Made by a program: the position numbers and the translations under genes | Part shown: positions 11,601 through 23,771 of the stretch, piece by piece | Layout: each line of letters starts with the position of its first letter | Numbering within the stretch: position 1 is the stretch's first letter | Assembly: GCA_020152595.1 (NCBI GenBank) | Contig: JAIGNY010003794.1 | Span: forward strand, 442,501-506,500 | From: Chiridota heheva | Lineage: Eukaryota; Echinodermata; Holothuroidea; Apodida; Chiridotidae | Reading direction: 5' to 3' | Length of the DNA: 64,000 bases | Notes under the pieces: model-generated | The model's database searches: none | Told to the model about the DNA's origin: nothing | The model's input: the letters and a program-made list of their open reading frames with translations, nothing else

Positions 11601-13071
11601 ATACTTTTTAGATACCAAAGCATATCGCTCTAAGGGGAAAGAATGGCGTATGTATACTTTATCAATCTTCAGAATTTGTCATTTTTGTATTGTCGGACGA
11701 GGCAAGCTCTATACGAGTGCTTGCTGCTTATTTAGACACGTAACATTTTGATAATGTTACAATACAAACCTCAAACGCAAATACATATAAAACACAACAC
11801 ATAACAATTCATGACAATACGGGGAGGATAGTAAAAATGAATTTGTTTCACACCGTCAAATTGTGTCATTTTAAAATGTTTTAAGAAATGTTTTAAGAAA
11901 ACGTTTTTAACAATTGCATGAAACGATAAGAATAACAATTTGACGTGCAATACCTCCCTGGTCAATAACATGACTGGCACGGCTATGCCAAACATTTGAA
12001 CTTGCACAGCATTTGAAAATAGACACAATTTTGGAAAAATGGAATATTTGATTGACTCTTCTTAATTTAGTGAGGCTTTTACCTCATAACCAGCCATAAT
12101 GCATAACCCATCTTCTTTTAAAGAAAAATATCCAAAAACATCAAGGAAGCGCACCAAGGAAGTGATGAAAATCTGTCACAATGGATTCTTAGTCCAAAAA
12201 ATTCTCAAAGCCTACAAGATTGGACAAAAACATCACTTACAATCACTTATTCATAAACAAACAAAACCTTCACTGTCAAATACCATCCTATTTGTAAATT
12301 ATTACTTCAAGCCAAATCCTTTCGCCACAGGGGAATACTTTTTCTTGTGTTAAGTGTGAAAGTCAGTGCACCTGCAGTGTAATTTGTTTACTATCAATGT
12401 AAGGTCATGACCATGGAAAGTGCGGTGAAGTGTGTGGAAATCTCTGGTGTAATTGCTAATTGCTTGTGCTGGATTGTGGTTTCTGTTGTGAGCAAGTAAT
12501 AGACCCCGACAGATTTGAGATTTTGTCGGGGCTTAAGACAGAAAATGTATTGCGAGGTTTAGACTTAATCGTACTGTACTTTGACAATTTGACCAGTTTT
12601 TAACAAATATCTTTTAAAGACACTCAAACATAGAATTCTGCTCCCCTTAGTAGTTTATCCACATGCTCGTGCTTCAAGCATATTAAAAGGTTACTGCATG
12701 TATATGCTTATTGTGACGAAATTCAAGTTTCAAAGACTTATTTTGATAATCAAAGCCAGACATTGATTTAAATTATAATTTTGTATAGTTGTATATGTAT
12801 TTAATAACGTGCAAGAGTGAAACACTACTGGAGGTGTCTAAATAGCAGGTCCTTCTTGCAATCTCTTATAGGCGTTAAGATAATCTCAAGCGTTTAATAA
12901 GGTTTTTCGTGTTAGAAATTCTCACTGCATGTGAGATAATGGGATTCAAAAGATGCTACAGATTCATGGAAATGTTTATTTTGTCTTTCATTATCTTCTC
13001 ATTATTCTTCTTACTTTGTTTAAACGTGTATGTTTTCAAAAGAGTTCTAAGTCCGATAGTCCCTTATATGG
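11601..13071. other. Non-coding, no recognised feature
   Basis: Small open frames are present (for example 12099-12353 +, 84 aa, lysine-rich) but none has a recognisable domain or splice context. A CCCCGAC-type inverted pair near 12507-12530 (CCCCGACA / TGTCGGGG) could form a short hairpin. Confidence 0.4.
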
Positions 13072-13569
13072 CAGTAGGGGAGATTCCTGGACTTTCGGTG
13101 TAATAATAGATACATCAAATTTTAATTTGGTGCTTCCTATTCATTAAATCCAGAGGCCGCCATTTTAACTTGTGATAACGTTATATTAATAGGATTTTTA
13201 CTAAGGGAACGATAGTATTTATGTAATGTAACGTATGATGCATGTACACGGTATCAGCGATTATTAAGCCAACACAAAATCATGTATTGAGAGGGCTGTT
13301 CAAAAGGTTAACAACCTGCCAACGAAGTCTTTTGTTATTTTATCGCGAAATTTACGATGAATTTGAAAAGTCCGAGGTCAAATCTAATAAATATTCATTT
13401 CATATCATTTTTTTTCTTTAAAAATCCCCCCTCGTTGTCATTAAAAATCCCCATTGAATTAACGTTATCACTGTAGTGCAAATGGCGGCCTCCATGGACT
13501 CAATGAATACGAAGCTCCAAATGTTGGTGTATTTATCATTACACCAAAAGTCCAGGATTCTCCCCACTG
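13072..13569. repeat. Long-armed MITE
   Basis: The left arm begins CAGTAGGGGAGATTCCTGGA and the right arm, reversed, begins CAGTGGGGAGAATCCTGGAC. Pairing extends about 120 bases and includes TTCGGTGTAATAATAGATAC versus its mirror and AGGCCGCCATTT versus AAATGGCGGCCT. CAG/CTG ends are hAT-like, but the flanking 8-mers (TTATATGG and TACGGGGT) do not match. Confidence 0.7.
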
Positions 13570-14279
13570 TACGGGGTAAGAGAGATTTGCAACTTACCAG
13601 CATTTTACATGACGTTTCGTGATGAAAATATTATACCGTTCAAGCTACGAATAACATTTTGATGTCAAAAGCTGTCATTAGCTCATGAAAAATTTCCGAT
13701 TGCTCTATCTTTTATCCTCTTTAAAGTATTTGAAGCATTTAATGCGACTTCGGGGAAATGCAAGCATGATGAAAAATATTGATATAGAAAATCTGTCAAA
13801 GATTCATACAAATTTTCATCGATATCATATTTTACTTTCATCCTGTTGTGGTTTTCATACATATATATGACCTAAGGGTGCAATCAATATGCATGTCTAC
13901 AATCTACAATAATTGTTATTTGCGAAAATTGAGATAATTCGGGCAAAATTGTGGGGTTCCTGGGGGAAGATTTTGTGAGGAGGAAGGAGCGAAATCTTTG
14001 TAGAGATCCATGCAGGGGGCGAAATGAATATAGAAAATTTCATAAATAAATACCTTTTTGCATGCTAACACATATATATGGCAAATGAAGTCATCATATT
14101 GGTATAATTTCATCACAAAATGGCAGTCTCCATGATGCAACCTTAAACATAAAAAATGCAATAAGCTTTTAGGGTGGGCTTGTTGCATTATGTTTGTTTT
14201 TTAATTCATATCAAGTTTTAAATTTTGACTGTATGTCTTTAAGACCCTTAAGTGTATTTTACAACAAGAACGATGTAAC

Positions 14280-15058
14280 CAGTGGCGTAGCAAGGGCATC
14301 GGGCCACGGTGTAGCCATTCAAATCATGGGCGCCATAGAGAGTCCACGTCCACCCTATCCCCAGCGTGGTTGGAGCTGGAGTGGGCAATTTTTGATATTT
14401 GAAACCCATAGACGCCCGAAAATAGACAATTTCAGGCTTTGCTGGCTGAGAATGGCAATAAGTTGAAATTCCTATTTTGGAGGGTATCGGAAGGGAACTT
14501 CTAAGAAGTCATACAAAAAAAAATAGAATTTAATATTTTTTATTTTATGAAAATCATCATTATTCTTATTGTTGTTGCGAAGTTTTGAGCCCATTTTGAT
14601 GTGCCCGACTTTAGATTGAAAGACCCATATTCGTTGTGAAGTTGAAGAATAGAGAGGATCCAGTGAGATTCCAATCACACTTTCCTCCGTCTGTTTAATA
14701 TTAACTAGTAAATCTTATCTGTTTTGGTGGGCCCAACTTATATTCCTTGCTATCAAGACGGGCCCATTTTTCTTCTCTTTTCCTCTTATTTAAAGTTTTT
14801 GGGCCTATCTATCTAGTAGATTTTAGTAGGCCCGACATATGATTGAAGGGCCCGTTATTTTAAGAGACAGACAGGAAGGCCCAATTTTTTTTTTTTTTTT
14901 TTGCTGTGGCCCTACATATGATTGAAGGGTCCGTCGTGATATTAAGGGGCACAGAAAGGAAGGGGCCATCCTGGATACGAATGAACCCTAAAGTGTACAT
15001 GGGCTCTCTTTGGTTACTCTATGAGCCTATTGTAACACTATAAGACGATCCGCCACTG
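14280..15058. mobile_element. hAT-like non-autonomous element (copy 1)
   Basis: Ends CAGTGGCG (14280-14287) and CGCCACTG (15051-15058) are perfect inverted repeats. Flanking 8-mers GATGTAAC and GCTGGAAC agree at 6 of 8 positions, consistent with an old 8-bp target duplication as made by hAT transposases. Internal sequence, with repeated 'GGGCCCAACTTATGATTGAA'-like modules, is shared with the element at 34080-35433. There is no transposase frame. Confidence 0.65.
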
Positions 15059-16448
15059 GCTGGAACGCATCAAACAAAAAACGACTGAAATGATTATCAA
15101 ACAACAAGTTGTCATTAAACTGCTAACTGCAAATGTTAAAGGTGTCAGTCATCAACTTGCAAGGCAATAGAGATCAAAACTAAATACACTAAACTAAACT
15201 AAACTATATAACTTAATAGAGATCAAATTTAAATACATTTAATTTGTTTGGTATTACATTTAGATATGGCAGCAATTGCAAACCTCAGGAGAACCAAAGG
15301 CGTGAGCCATGAATGCGGGTCTCGAACTCCAATTGCCCTGTCTGAATCAGTTGCGTCTCTATAGTGTATGGTCAAAATTGAATTTTATGTTCGTCGTTTA
15401 ATTTGACCTTTTACACAAAAATTCGATTTTCTTTTTATCTCGATTATTTTTTATCTTTTCTTATCTCTTTATTTATCTTGCGCACAGTCTGACAGTATGA
15501 TTGTTCATGATTGTCATAATCTTCAAAATTATTTGTTTTTCTGAGCAATGACCCGTGCAAAGAACGAGCTAAATCAAACAGAAGCTAATTACTGACAGTG
15601 TTCATCCTGGGCTTTTTGACAGCGGTGGATCTCATTTAAAATGACACTTGCCTGGTCACATGTTTTTACTAATACACGGACTGGCAGACTATAGGAAATG
15701 GTGGAAAAAACGGACTTTGCAATCGTGTATTTTTAGGAATTGGCCAATTAACGAAATGGGGCACCCTGTTTTTCGAACGGCATCCATCAGTCCATGCTTT
15801 GTCGTCGGTGTAATAATAGGTTATAGCCCCTCCGTAAAAACCTTCGAAAAATACAATCAGAGAAGGCTGTGACTTTTCACTAAAGTAAAAATCCATGAAC
15901 AAATAACAATTATCCGATTGGAATAGGTTTAGATCATGCAACTATGCCGTGGCAGTGCCTTTTTTAACATACTAACTGGGGTATAATGCCCCCTCGTTTC
16001 CTTTCGATTACCACCCCCACCCTGACTCACCCGACCATCCACCACCGTTGCGAGATTTGTAACCCGCAAATAGCCCTACAAAATTAATATAAGGTAAATT
16101 TTAATGAATTTCTAAACTGGGGTCCAACAACTGATTTAACCATTCAAGGACCTGTAATTTAGCATTTTTAAATACGCCGCCCCCCAAAAAAGGTTTCTTC
16201 TTAATTCTCTCCTTTACATAACAAATTATGAATTTGTATCAACTGAATGTATGCCTTCTGCACCCTCCCCTTCCCCTCCCCTACTACAGATTTCTTCAAA
16301 CAGGCACCCATAAACTATGTAGTTAGTTTCCTTCTCTGGTTGAGCATGCAGGGTGCTCTAAATGGCAGACCCGGCTCGGCCCGGGTTACCTTTAGCTGTC
16401 GTTATTGACATTTCGATTATTGTATATTTAATATCTGCTCTTTGTCTC
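15059..16448. other. Non-coding, no recognised feature
   Basis: AT-rich, with C-rich patches near 15990-16060 and 16260-16290. No splice-supported exon and no domain. A TCGGTGTAATAATAGG match near 15804 resembles the arm of the 13072 MITE. Confidence 0.35.
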
Positions 16449-16740
16449 TTAAAGGTGTATGGGCAGGTAGAGATTTTGCTATAAATATGTTCCTTTTAAT
16501 ATTTTGAGCATTTCATTAGCATCTATCTATCAGAAATTCCCACTCGTTTCTGAGATTTGCAAAAATTAAACTAGACTTCTACTATTTGAAAGCCCCAAAA
16601 AGCAGTGCAGATTTTTTTTTACTATGGATGCTCGAAATTTAACAGGCTTAAAATCGAACACAACATTCAACAATTCAACAGACTGATAGATAAAGAGAAT
16701 AAAATGCTAACGATAAAATATGTTTAAGATAAGCTTTATC
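16449..16740. repeat. Partial TTAA-type MITE, family C
   Basis: Begins TTAAAGGTGTATGGGCAGGT and continues with sequence nearly matching 54133-54260 (TTTTGCTATAAATATGTTCC, AACATTTCATT, TATCAGAAAT). The right terminus was not found, so this copy is probably truncated or decayed. Confidence 0.6.
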
Positions 16741-17174
16741 ATGTTTGAAATTTCTACACAGGCCGAGATAAAAGTTTCCCTGAAAATTGAGAATATTCGG
16801 GCAAACTCGTGGGGACAGGGACGAAGCCCTGCTACGGGTCCAGAGAAAAGCCCGGATGCGCCAAAGATTTCTTAGTTTTGATGCCCCGGCCTGAAGATGG
16901 CTTTAAATCAAGACACAGACGTGGCAAAATTAAAATAAAAATAGAAAAAAGCAAAAAATGTTAAATTAGAACGTTAAAATAAAATATAACTGTATAATAA
17001 GCATTTGGTTGGATTAGTATAAATGAAACAACTTACCAGCATTGTGTTGCCAATTTTCATATCACAATTTTTCTTGCACAAATCTGTAATATATCCTACC
17101 GGTGAGACACTTAGAAGCCTAGCGTGACGAGGATGTACTGGTTCCCCTCCCCATATGCAGAAATAGCGTTAATA

Positions 17175-17350
17175 AGGTTTTGGCCCAAATTTGGATAAAA
17201 ACGGCCCAGATTTGCTTAAAAATGGTCCAAATTTGTTTTAAAATGGCCACAATTTTGTTAAAAATCGCCAAGGATAGCAATAATTATTGCCCAAAATTTG
17301 ATTAAAATTGTCTAAATGTAAATGTCCCAAATTGGGTTACAATTTGTCAG
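17175..17350. repeat. Degenerate tandem repeat (about 25-bp unit)
   Basis: Successive units read like GGCCCAAATTTGGATAAAAA, with variants GGCCCAGATTTGCTTAAAAA and GGTCCAAATTTGTTTTAAAA. Six or seven diverged copies are visible. Similar CCAAATTTG modules also occur near 18480-18610. Confidence 0.6.
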
Positions 17351-17479
17351 TTTCATATAAAATGTACCATAAGCTATCAATATTTTTGCAGGTAATTTTT
17401 ACTTTGATCAGGTAAAAAATTGCTCTACACCCCCAAGTATAGGGGGATCAGGTTACACGGTACATTTTAAGGAAATAAA

Positions 17480-17872
<393 letters not shown>

Positions 17873-17889
17873 CCAAATTTGGTTATGAT

Positions 17890-19018
17890 CAGGGGCGTGT
17901 CTAGCTTTACATTTCTATGGGGGCTTAAGCTCCTATAAACATATTCAGGGCCCGTGACGCAGGTTTAAGATTAGGGGACCAGGACTGAGGTGTGAGTAGT
18001 TGAGGGCACCCTCTCTCCCTCAAATGGTTTCTTCTTTCTGGTTGCATGCTTGTTTCCCAGTTGGTAAAATAAACTAATGATAACACATAAAATTGTAAAC
18101 ATTTACTTCAAATTTATCAAAATTGACCGTGATTTCCTGAAAATTGAAGTATAAATGCCGGAAATTGATACAAAAAATCACGAAAATGAAGGAAATTTTA
18201 CGAAAAGTGAAGCAGACCTCCCAAAAATTGACAAAGATTTCCTCATAGAAACTAAAACAAATTTCCTAAAATTCAAGATTTCCCGAAAACTACCCAGTGC
18301 AATTTGTATAACCAGGAAAAATGCCACCACTTGCCAAGTGGAAATTGGCCATCGGACGAAAAGGTTTGTATTGCTTTTATTTATTTTTTGGGAGGGGGAG
18401 GGAGGGGGCTGATAGCCTATTTATTAATACCTACCTCTCTATCTGAAGGCTTTTGGTTTTTATGTTGTAAATTAAAGTACAAATTTGAGTATTTTTGATT
18501 TAAAATGAATATTTTTTGATCCAAAATGAAAGATTTTTGATCCACAATTGATCATTTTTGTGTAAAACTTAAAAGATATTTGGTGCAAATTTGAGGGTTT
18601 TTGGTCCAAAATTGATGATGATACAGTCGATACTATTAAAACATTGCCAACCTCTTGTTTTCTGTATGGTTCATTTAGTATTTCAATTAAATACATTTAT
18701 GACTGTGCCATGAATTTGCTCCTTCCCCTTAGACTGGTTATATTTTGTTATCTAGTTAAATGAAATCTTCATTTTAGGGAAAATTCTTTTTCGAAAACTA
18801 CCAAATGTACCCCTTTTTTAAAGTGAAAATTGTCCCTCATTTACTGTCAAAAAGTGCCTCATTTTCGCAAAAGTCATAAAAAAATTAAATATATTGGCAA
18901 CATTTCCCCCCAAATTTTTCAATTTTATATTAATAATTTGGAATCCCTAATTTTACCCCCTCCCAACCGGGAATGTGAAATCTCCCCCCCCCACCCCCTC
19001 CCTTTCTATGCGCCACTG
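17890..19018. mobile_element. Possible hAT-like non-autonomous element
   Basis: Starts CAGGGGCGTGTCTAG and ends CTATGCGCCACTG, imperfect inverted ends of the same general type as the 14280 element. Flanking 8-mers GTTATGAT and GTTACAAA match at 5 of 8 positions, too weak to prove a target duplication. The interior holds diverged AAATTGA-rich repeats and no transposase. Confidence 0.4.
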
Positions 19019-19447
19019 GTTACAAAATGTTCGGTTATTTTTCTATTTTATTGATATACATGAGATACTTCACAAGTTTTCAAAAAGAGAGTATGAAGAG
19101 AATAACTTAAGCTACATGTACTCCCATAACATTTTCTACCCCAGCTGTTTACCTTATGAGGATATAACCTCATCCCTGAATTAAACGGTCACATTTCGAA
19201 CAATATTAATTTATTCTGTACATGTTCAATGGTTTATGCTGCAAATTGGGGAATACCAATTTTGTAAAGTTAAGGTCATGTCAGTCACTTCAGAGGCATG
19301 GCTGCCAGGGTTTATTCCCCCCCCCCCCCTCCCCCCCAAAAGTTTATTTTGTTCACATTTTCATAAACCATTTTCAAGTTTTTGTCTTAAACATTTTTCC
19401 TTTTATAGTACAACTCCCATGTTATTTGGATTAATTTTTTGTGAACA

Positions 19448-19892
19448 TCTGCTGTGCATATACGCAGGGTTTGGAGCCATTTTTGTTTGGCTATTATAAA
19501 GACCACTGCCTATCCCCTATGCCCCAAATTGATAATACCTTTCATCATAGGCAAGATTTAAGGGGAGAAAGGGCGCACTTGCCCCATTCCCCTCTGTTTT
19601 CCCCAAAATTGTATCTTTTGTATGGAGATTTTTTGCATCTTACGCCTTCCCCCCACTTTGAGTTTGCCCCCAACTTTTGGAAAGAAAATCCCGTCCCTGC
19701 CTTTCATTGCACAAAACACCATTGTTGACAATGTATCAATTTATTATAGCATAGAATGGCAACACTGCAATAAGTATTAGGCTGTGCAATGATGAAAGGT
19801 TTTCTCAATTTGGGGTATGCAAAGGTAGGGGATAGGCAGTGGGCTTTATAATAGCCAAAAAAATGGTTCCAAAACCTTTGTATATGCACAGC
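19448..19892. repeat. Foldback MITE beside the L2-like LINE
   Basis: About 105-base arms: CTGTGCATATACGCAGGGTT near 19449 is mirrored by AACCTTTGTATATGCACAG near 19873, and the modules CACTGCCTATCCCCT and AATTTGGGGTATGC also pair. The central 230 bases are unpaired and C-rich. Confidence 0.75.
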
Positions 19893-19899
19893 TAGTATA

Positions 19900-21470
19900 A
19901 CTAAAAAAACTACAGACCTATCAGCAATTTGTGTTTTATCTCTAAAATATGTGAAAAGGCTGCCTTAACATCAATTTTCTCATCACATAAAAACAAATGA
20001 TCTCCATCCTTTATATCAATCTGCGTACCACAAAGGTTTTTCAATGAAATTGCCTTGATCAAAGATACAAACGACAGTTTAATGAATATGGATAAAGGAT
20101 TGTGTACCACGATGACCCTTATTGATTTATCTGCCGCCTTTGATACGGTGGAGCATAACATCCTAATGAATGTACTTGAGAAAAGGTTTGGTGTTAAATG
20201 TATTGCAAAAAGCTGGTTTGACAACTATCTCAACAGCCGCACTCAAGTCTGTTGTAGTTGGTGATTGTCTTTCACGACCAACTGTTCTTACTTACGCAGT
20301 TCCGCTGGGGTCGTGCACTGGTCCTGTTTTACGGTTTACGCTGTTATGGGTTATGCTGATGACCACGCCGTATATCTTGCCTTTCAACCTAGAACTGAAG
20401 ATATGTCACTCCAATCAATCGAACATTGCCTAATTGATATTAAGAAATGGATGAATAGTAATTGAATAAAAATAAACGATACCAAAACCGAATTTACTAT
20501 ATTTGGCACTCTGACTCTTTTAAACAAACTGCAGAACAGTAATATCTTTATTGATTCCACAGTAATTAAAGGTCAAACTTTAGTTAAATATCTTCGATTA
20601 ACTCTCGATTCTACCATGTCTATGACAAAATGCATCTCTGATGTTTGTCAAATTGCTAGTCGTGATTTATCTACAGTATTTTAAAGAAAATTTGTAGATT
20701 TTAGATGCTGACTCTGCTAAGATTATTATTCATGCACTCGTTATGTTTTACCTCGATTATCGTAATTCTCTTTTCTTTGGTCTAGCTAAGTCATTACTGG
20801 CTAGATTACAACGTATTCAAAACACTACTATTAGACCTATTCCTAAACTAGACAATTATACTAGCATAACAAATGCCTTAAAAACTTTACATTGGCTTGC
20901 AATTAATGCTTGGATTGAATTCAAGATTCTGGTAACCACATACAGTGCATTATATAATACTGGCACATCTTATATTAGTATTGTATTGTCTCGTCGTAAT
21001 TCACGTTACTTTCTCCGCTCCCATAACTCAATACAATTAGCTGTTTCCTGTTCCTGTTACAAAACGTTTGGCGACGGAGCTTTTGCTGTAGCAGCTCCAA
21101 AACTTTGGAATTTCTTGCCACCTGATGTAAAACTTGCCGACAATTTCAACAATTTTAAATCAAGACTTAACTTTACCCTTTCACTGTTATTATTCTTAGT
21201 TTTTACCATTTTACTGGTTTTAGGCTTCGTTTGCTTTTGCTGGTTGTTACATTTTGTTCACATATGTTATGGTTTTATAACCTATGTTATTTGTTCACTT
21301 CACTTTTTGATAGTTTCTTACATTTTATTTGCAGTTTAAACTCGCTTATCATTTTCTGACATTTCAGTATCATTTTATGTAAATTCTGTACTTTTCTGCT
21401 TTTATGTGTATATCCTACTATGATTTGTATAGCGGCATAGAATATTTATAGTTATGTGCGCTTTATTATA
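19900..21470 (+). mobile_element. Degenerate L2/CR1-like LINE (RT to 3' end)
   Basis: Non-LTR retrotransposon fragment, 5' truncated. The open frames are broken by several frameshifts, but modules appear in order: a YRPIS-like start near 19915, RT motif A (IDLSAAFDTVEHN) near 20120, the catalytic YADD box near 20350, a C-terminal QRIQN...LHWL module near 20815-20900, and GAFAVAAPKLWNFLPPDVK near 21079, typical of the L2/CR1 C-terminus. It ends near GTGCGCTTTATTATAATAATA, like known L2 tails. Inactive copy. Confidence 0.88.
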
Positions 21471-21673
21471 ATAATAATACTAATGATGATGATGGTGGTG
21501 GTGGTGGTGCTGCTGCTGCTGTAGCTGCTGCGTCTGCTGCAGCTGCTGCGTCTGCTGCGTCTGCTGCAGCTGCGGCTGCTGCTGCTGCGTCTGCTGCGTC
21601 TGCTGCAGCTGACGACGACGATCGCATCTGGCGGCGGCGCTGCGACGACGACGACGACAACAACAACAACAAC

Positions 21674-21740
<67 letters not shown>
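21468..21740. repeat. Compound triplet microsatellite at the LINE tail
   Basis: Starts as TAA/AAT directly at the 3' end of the L2-like LINE, then steps through GAT, GGT, GCT, mixed GCT/GCG/TCT/GCA, GAC and AAC, and back to AAT. The poly-Leu/Ser/Ala frame on the minus strand is a shadow. The position indicates that the repeat grew from the LINE's own tail. Confidence 0.93.
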
Positions 21741-21856
21741 GTATCAATTAAATGTACGCAACCCTCATTATCTAAATTGTTAAAAAACTATCGCTTAAAA
21801 CAAAACTAGCTGGCAAAAAATAACACTATTCTATAGTCCTCAAAACAAAGCTTAGT

Positions 21857-22130
21857 TAGATCCATCCAAGCCATTAGGCCGATATGGCCAGTGCTTATCC
21901 CATTTCCATAGCGCATGCAGATGGCAGCACATGATCCCCCCTGGACGGGATGCCAGTCTATCGCAGATCTTCCCAGCAGTGCTGGTACTAATTTTACAGT
22001 TGAGTGGACTGAAGCAAGTCAAGTGTCTTGGCTCAAGGACACAATGCAGCTCTCGTGGCGGGCGGGAATGGAACCTGGTACCTTTCGAATAAGAAACAAG
22101 ACTTCTTAACCACTGAGCCACTGCACTTCC
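21857..22130 (-). mobile_element. tRNA-derived SINE (copy 1)
   Basis: Read on the minus strand, an RNA polymerase III A box (TGGCTCAGTGG, 22110-22120) and a B box (GGTTCCATTCC, 22065-22075) are correctly spaced. They are followed by a body with TGTGTCCTTGAGCCAAGACA and GTACCAGCACTGCTGG. The same body is present at 56160-56400 (+). It may have once been mobilised by a LINE sharing its tail; none is evident here. Confidence 0.82.
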
Positions 22131-22734
22131 AAAAATGAAAACCAGCAATAAAGTAATCACGGAAAGATCACAAATTGTATTTATCAGTTTTGTTATTAAC
22201 AAAGACAAAATATTCAAAACCTGAAACTGACTATTAATTGATATGATAAATTTGTACGCACACAAATATTTTCCCATTTATCATCATATTAAATGAAATG
22301 GTATGTGGACAAAATTTTGGTGATACCATGTAGGTATGTAAATCAACTTTTATTTTGATCTTGAGAGTGGTGGACAATTTCAAAGAGCCAAGTTGACAAA
22401 AAACTGAAACAAGAGTTTCTCATTCATAACACTTAACACTATAGGCAACCTTCCAAATTTGTATTCCAAGCTTGATGATTACAGGAAGATACGTTAATAT
22501 TTCAGCTATAATAGATAATATATTTTGATTATAATCTCGGCAAAAAATATTTCTGAAGTTATATAGATCAGTTTGAACAACTATAGGAACATGGCAAGCT
22601 TTTAATCATGAAAATTAAACAGTAAAATCTACCGATAGCTAGGATAAAGCACATACACTTCAAAATTGAAGAACATACAGTTCTTACACTGAAGAACCTA
22701 TCAAACTGAAGAATATCATAAAGCAGTATCTTTC

Positions 22735-23105
22735 CCTAGGAGAAATGGTCAGTCAATCATTCACAGTTAATGTACACATCACCTCAGGCATATGATACAC
22801 AGCTATTTTATCACCAGTTTGCAAACAAATTTCTTTCACTAAGTCACCTAACATGGATGGGTGATTTCAATCACAAAAGCACCCTGATTACTCAGCACTG
22901 GCTTTGTGTAATCTTATGCACACACAAAACCTTGGGCTTACTTAGCTGTGGTGTGCATGGGAATGGCAGATAAACAATCATTGTTTGGAGTGGAAACACA
23001 ATACACTGACAGGAAGTCAGGATGGTAATTGTCATACCTGAGTTTTTAGGATTAGCTTAGGTGTCGGGTGCAGGTAGTCTTAAACATAAACTTTTTGGCA
23101 TGATG
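22735..23105 (-). repeat. Dispersed repeat, copy 1 of an inverted pair
   Basis: Matches the reverse complement of 37377-37750 over about 370 bases, with modules such as GATTTCAATCACAAAAGCAC, GGGAATGGCAGATAAACAATC and GTGGAAACACAATACACTGA. Short open frames run through both copies, but no domain is recognised. The two copies share both ends (AAGCARTATCTTTCC and TTGGCATG), so it is a defined element of unknown class. It lies just downstream of the NAPE-PLD stop, possibly in its 3' UTR. Confidence 0.8.
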
Positions 23106-23633
23106 TAATTTATACAAAATAAGCAAAACTCACTTAATAAATTCAAAATGTTTTAGAAAAAATACCAATTTTAATTTTATCCCAAGAACCGCGCTGTTTC
23201 TAAATTTGAGACTGTTTGCAATAATTGTGTGTTGAGCTGAATGATTTGAGATGGTGTTTGGCCAAAGTCACATCAGCAGCTGTAAAGAGAGCCAAGCAGC
23301 TGGAATATCAAGTCGGCCTAGAAAAGTATTGGGCATACACCCCATTAAGTTAAAAAAAATGATATAACAAGCAATTGCCTCAAAATGTAAGATATTGATC
23401 ACAACACAGTGTGAAACATGTCCTTATCAAGTAGTACTATTAAACATCATAAGCTCATTTACAAAACAAAGTGAAAAAGCAATAAACACTTTCTGTTAGG
23501 TTGAAAACAAATCTCTTTTTAGAACTGCATAATCTTTGGCAACCTCTGACAATTCTCCATGCTTTGTCTGATAACTCGAGTTGGCTGGTTATTATCTGTA
23601 AAATCTGAGATTGGACTTGGCATGGTCATTATG

Positions 23634-23771
23634 TTAGTCCACATTTTCCGAGCCATTACATTCTTCATTGGTTTTTGAGGATGGGCAAAAGGTTCCATGC
23701 TGAACTGCTTCGAAGGGAAAATCCAAGTCCTTGATTGCCTTTTTCAACTTCTCTGGTGGATCATCAATATC
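23634..23771 (-). CDS. NAPEPLD: NAPE-PLD exon 5 (C-terminal)
   Basis: Acceptor TTTTGTAG; 45 codons followed by TAA (revcomp of 23634-23636). DPPEKLKKAIKDLD and FEAVQHGTFC align with the family C-terminus EPPxxLxxAxxxxGL and FxVLxHGE. Enters in phase 0, matching the end of exon 4. Confidence 0.88.
   Translation of the reverse strand, partial: DIDDPPEKLKKAIKDLDFPFEAVQHGTFCPSSKTNEECNGSENVD

Noticed and set aside
12099..12353. 84-codon lysine-rich frame (+)
   Set aside because: No recognisable domain, no splice or promoter context; length is within chance for this DNA.
21466..21747. Poly-Leu/Ser/Ala frame (-)
   Set aside because: Translation of the compound triplet repeat behind the LINE tail.
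21852..22277. 141-codon frame (-) with VAQWLRSLVSYSKG
   Set aside because: Runs through the tRNA-derived SINE; VAQWLRS is a familiar translation of such A-box sequences.
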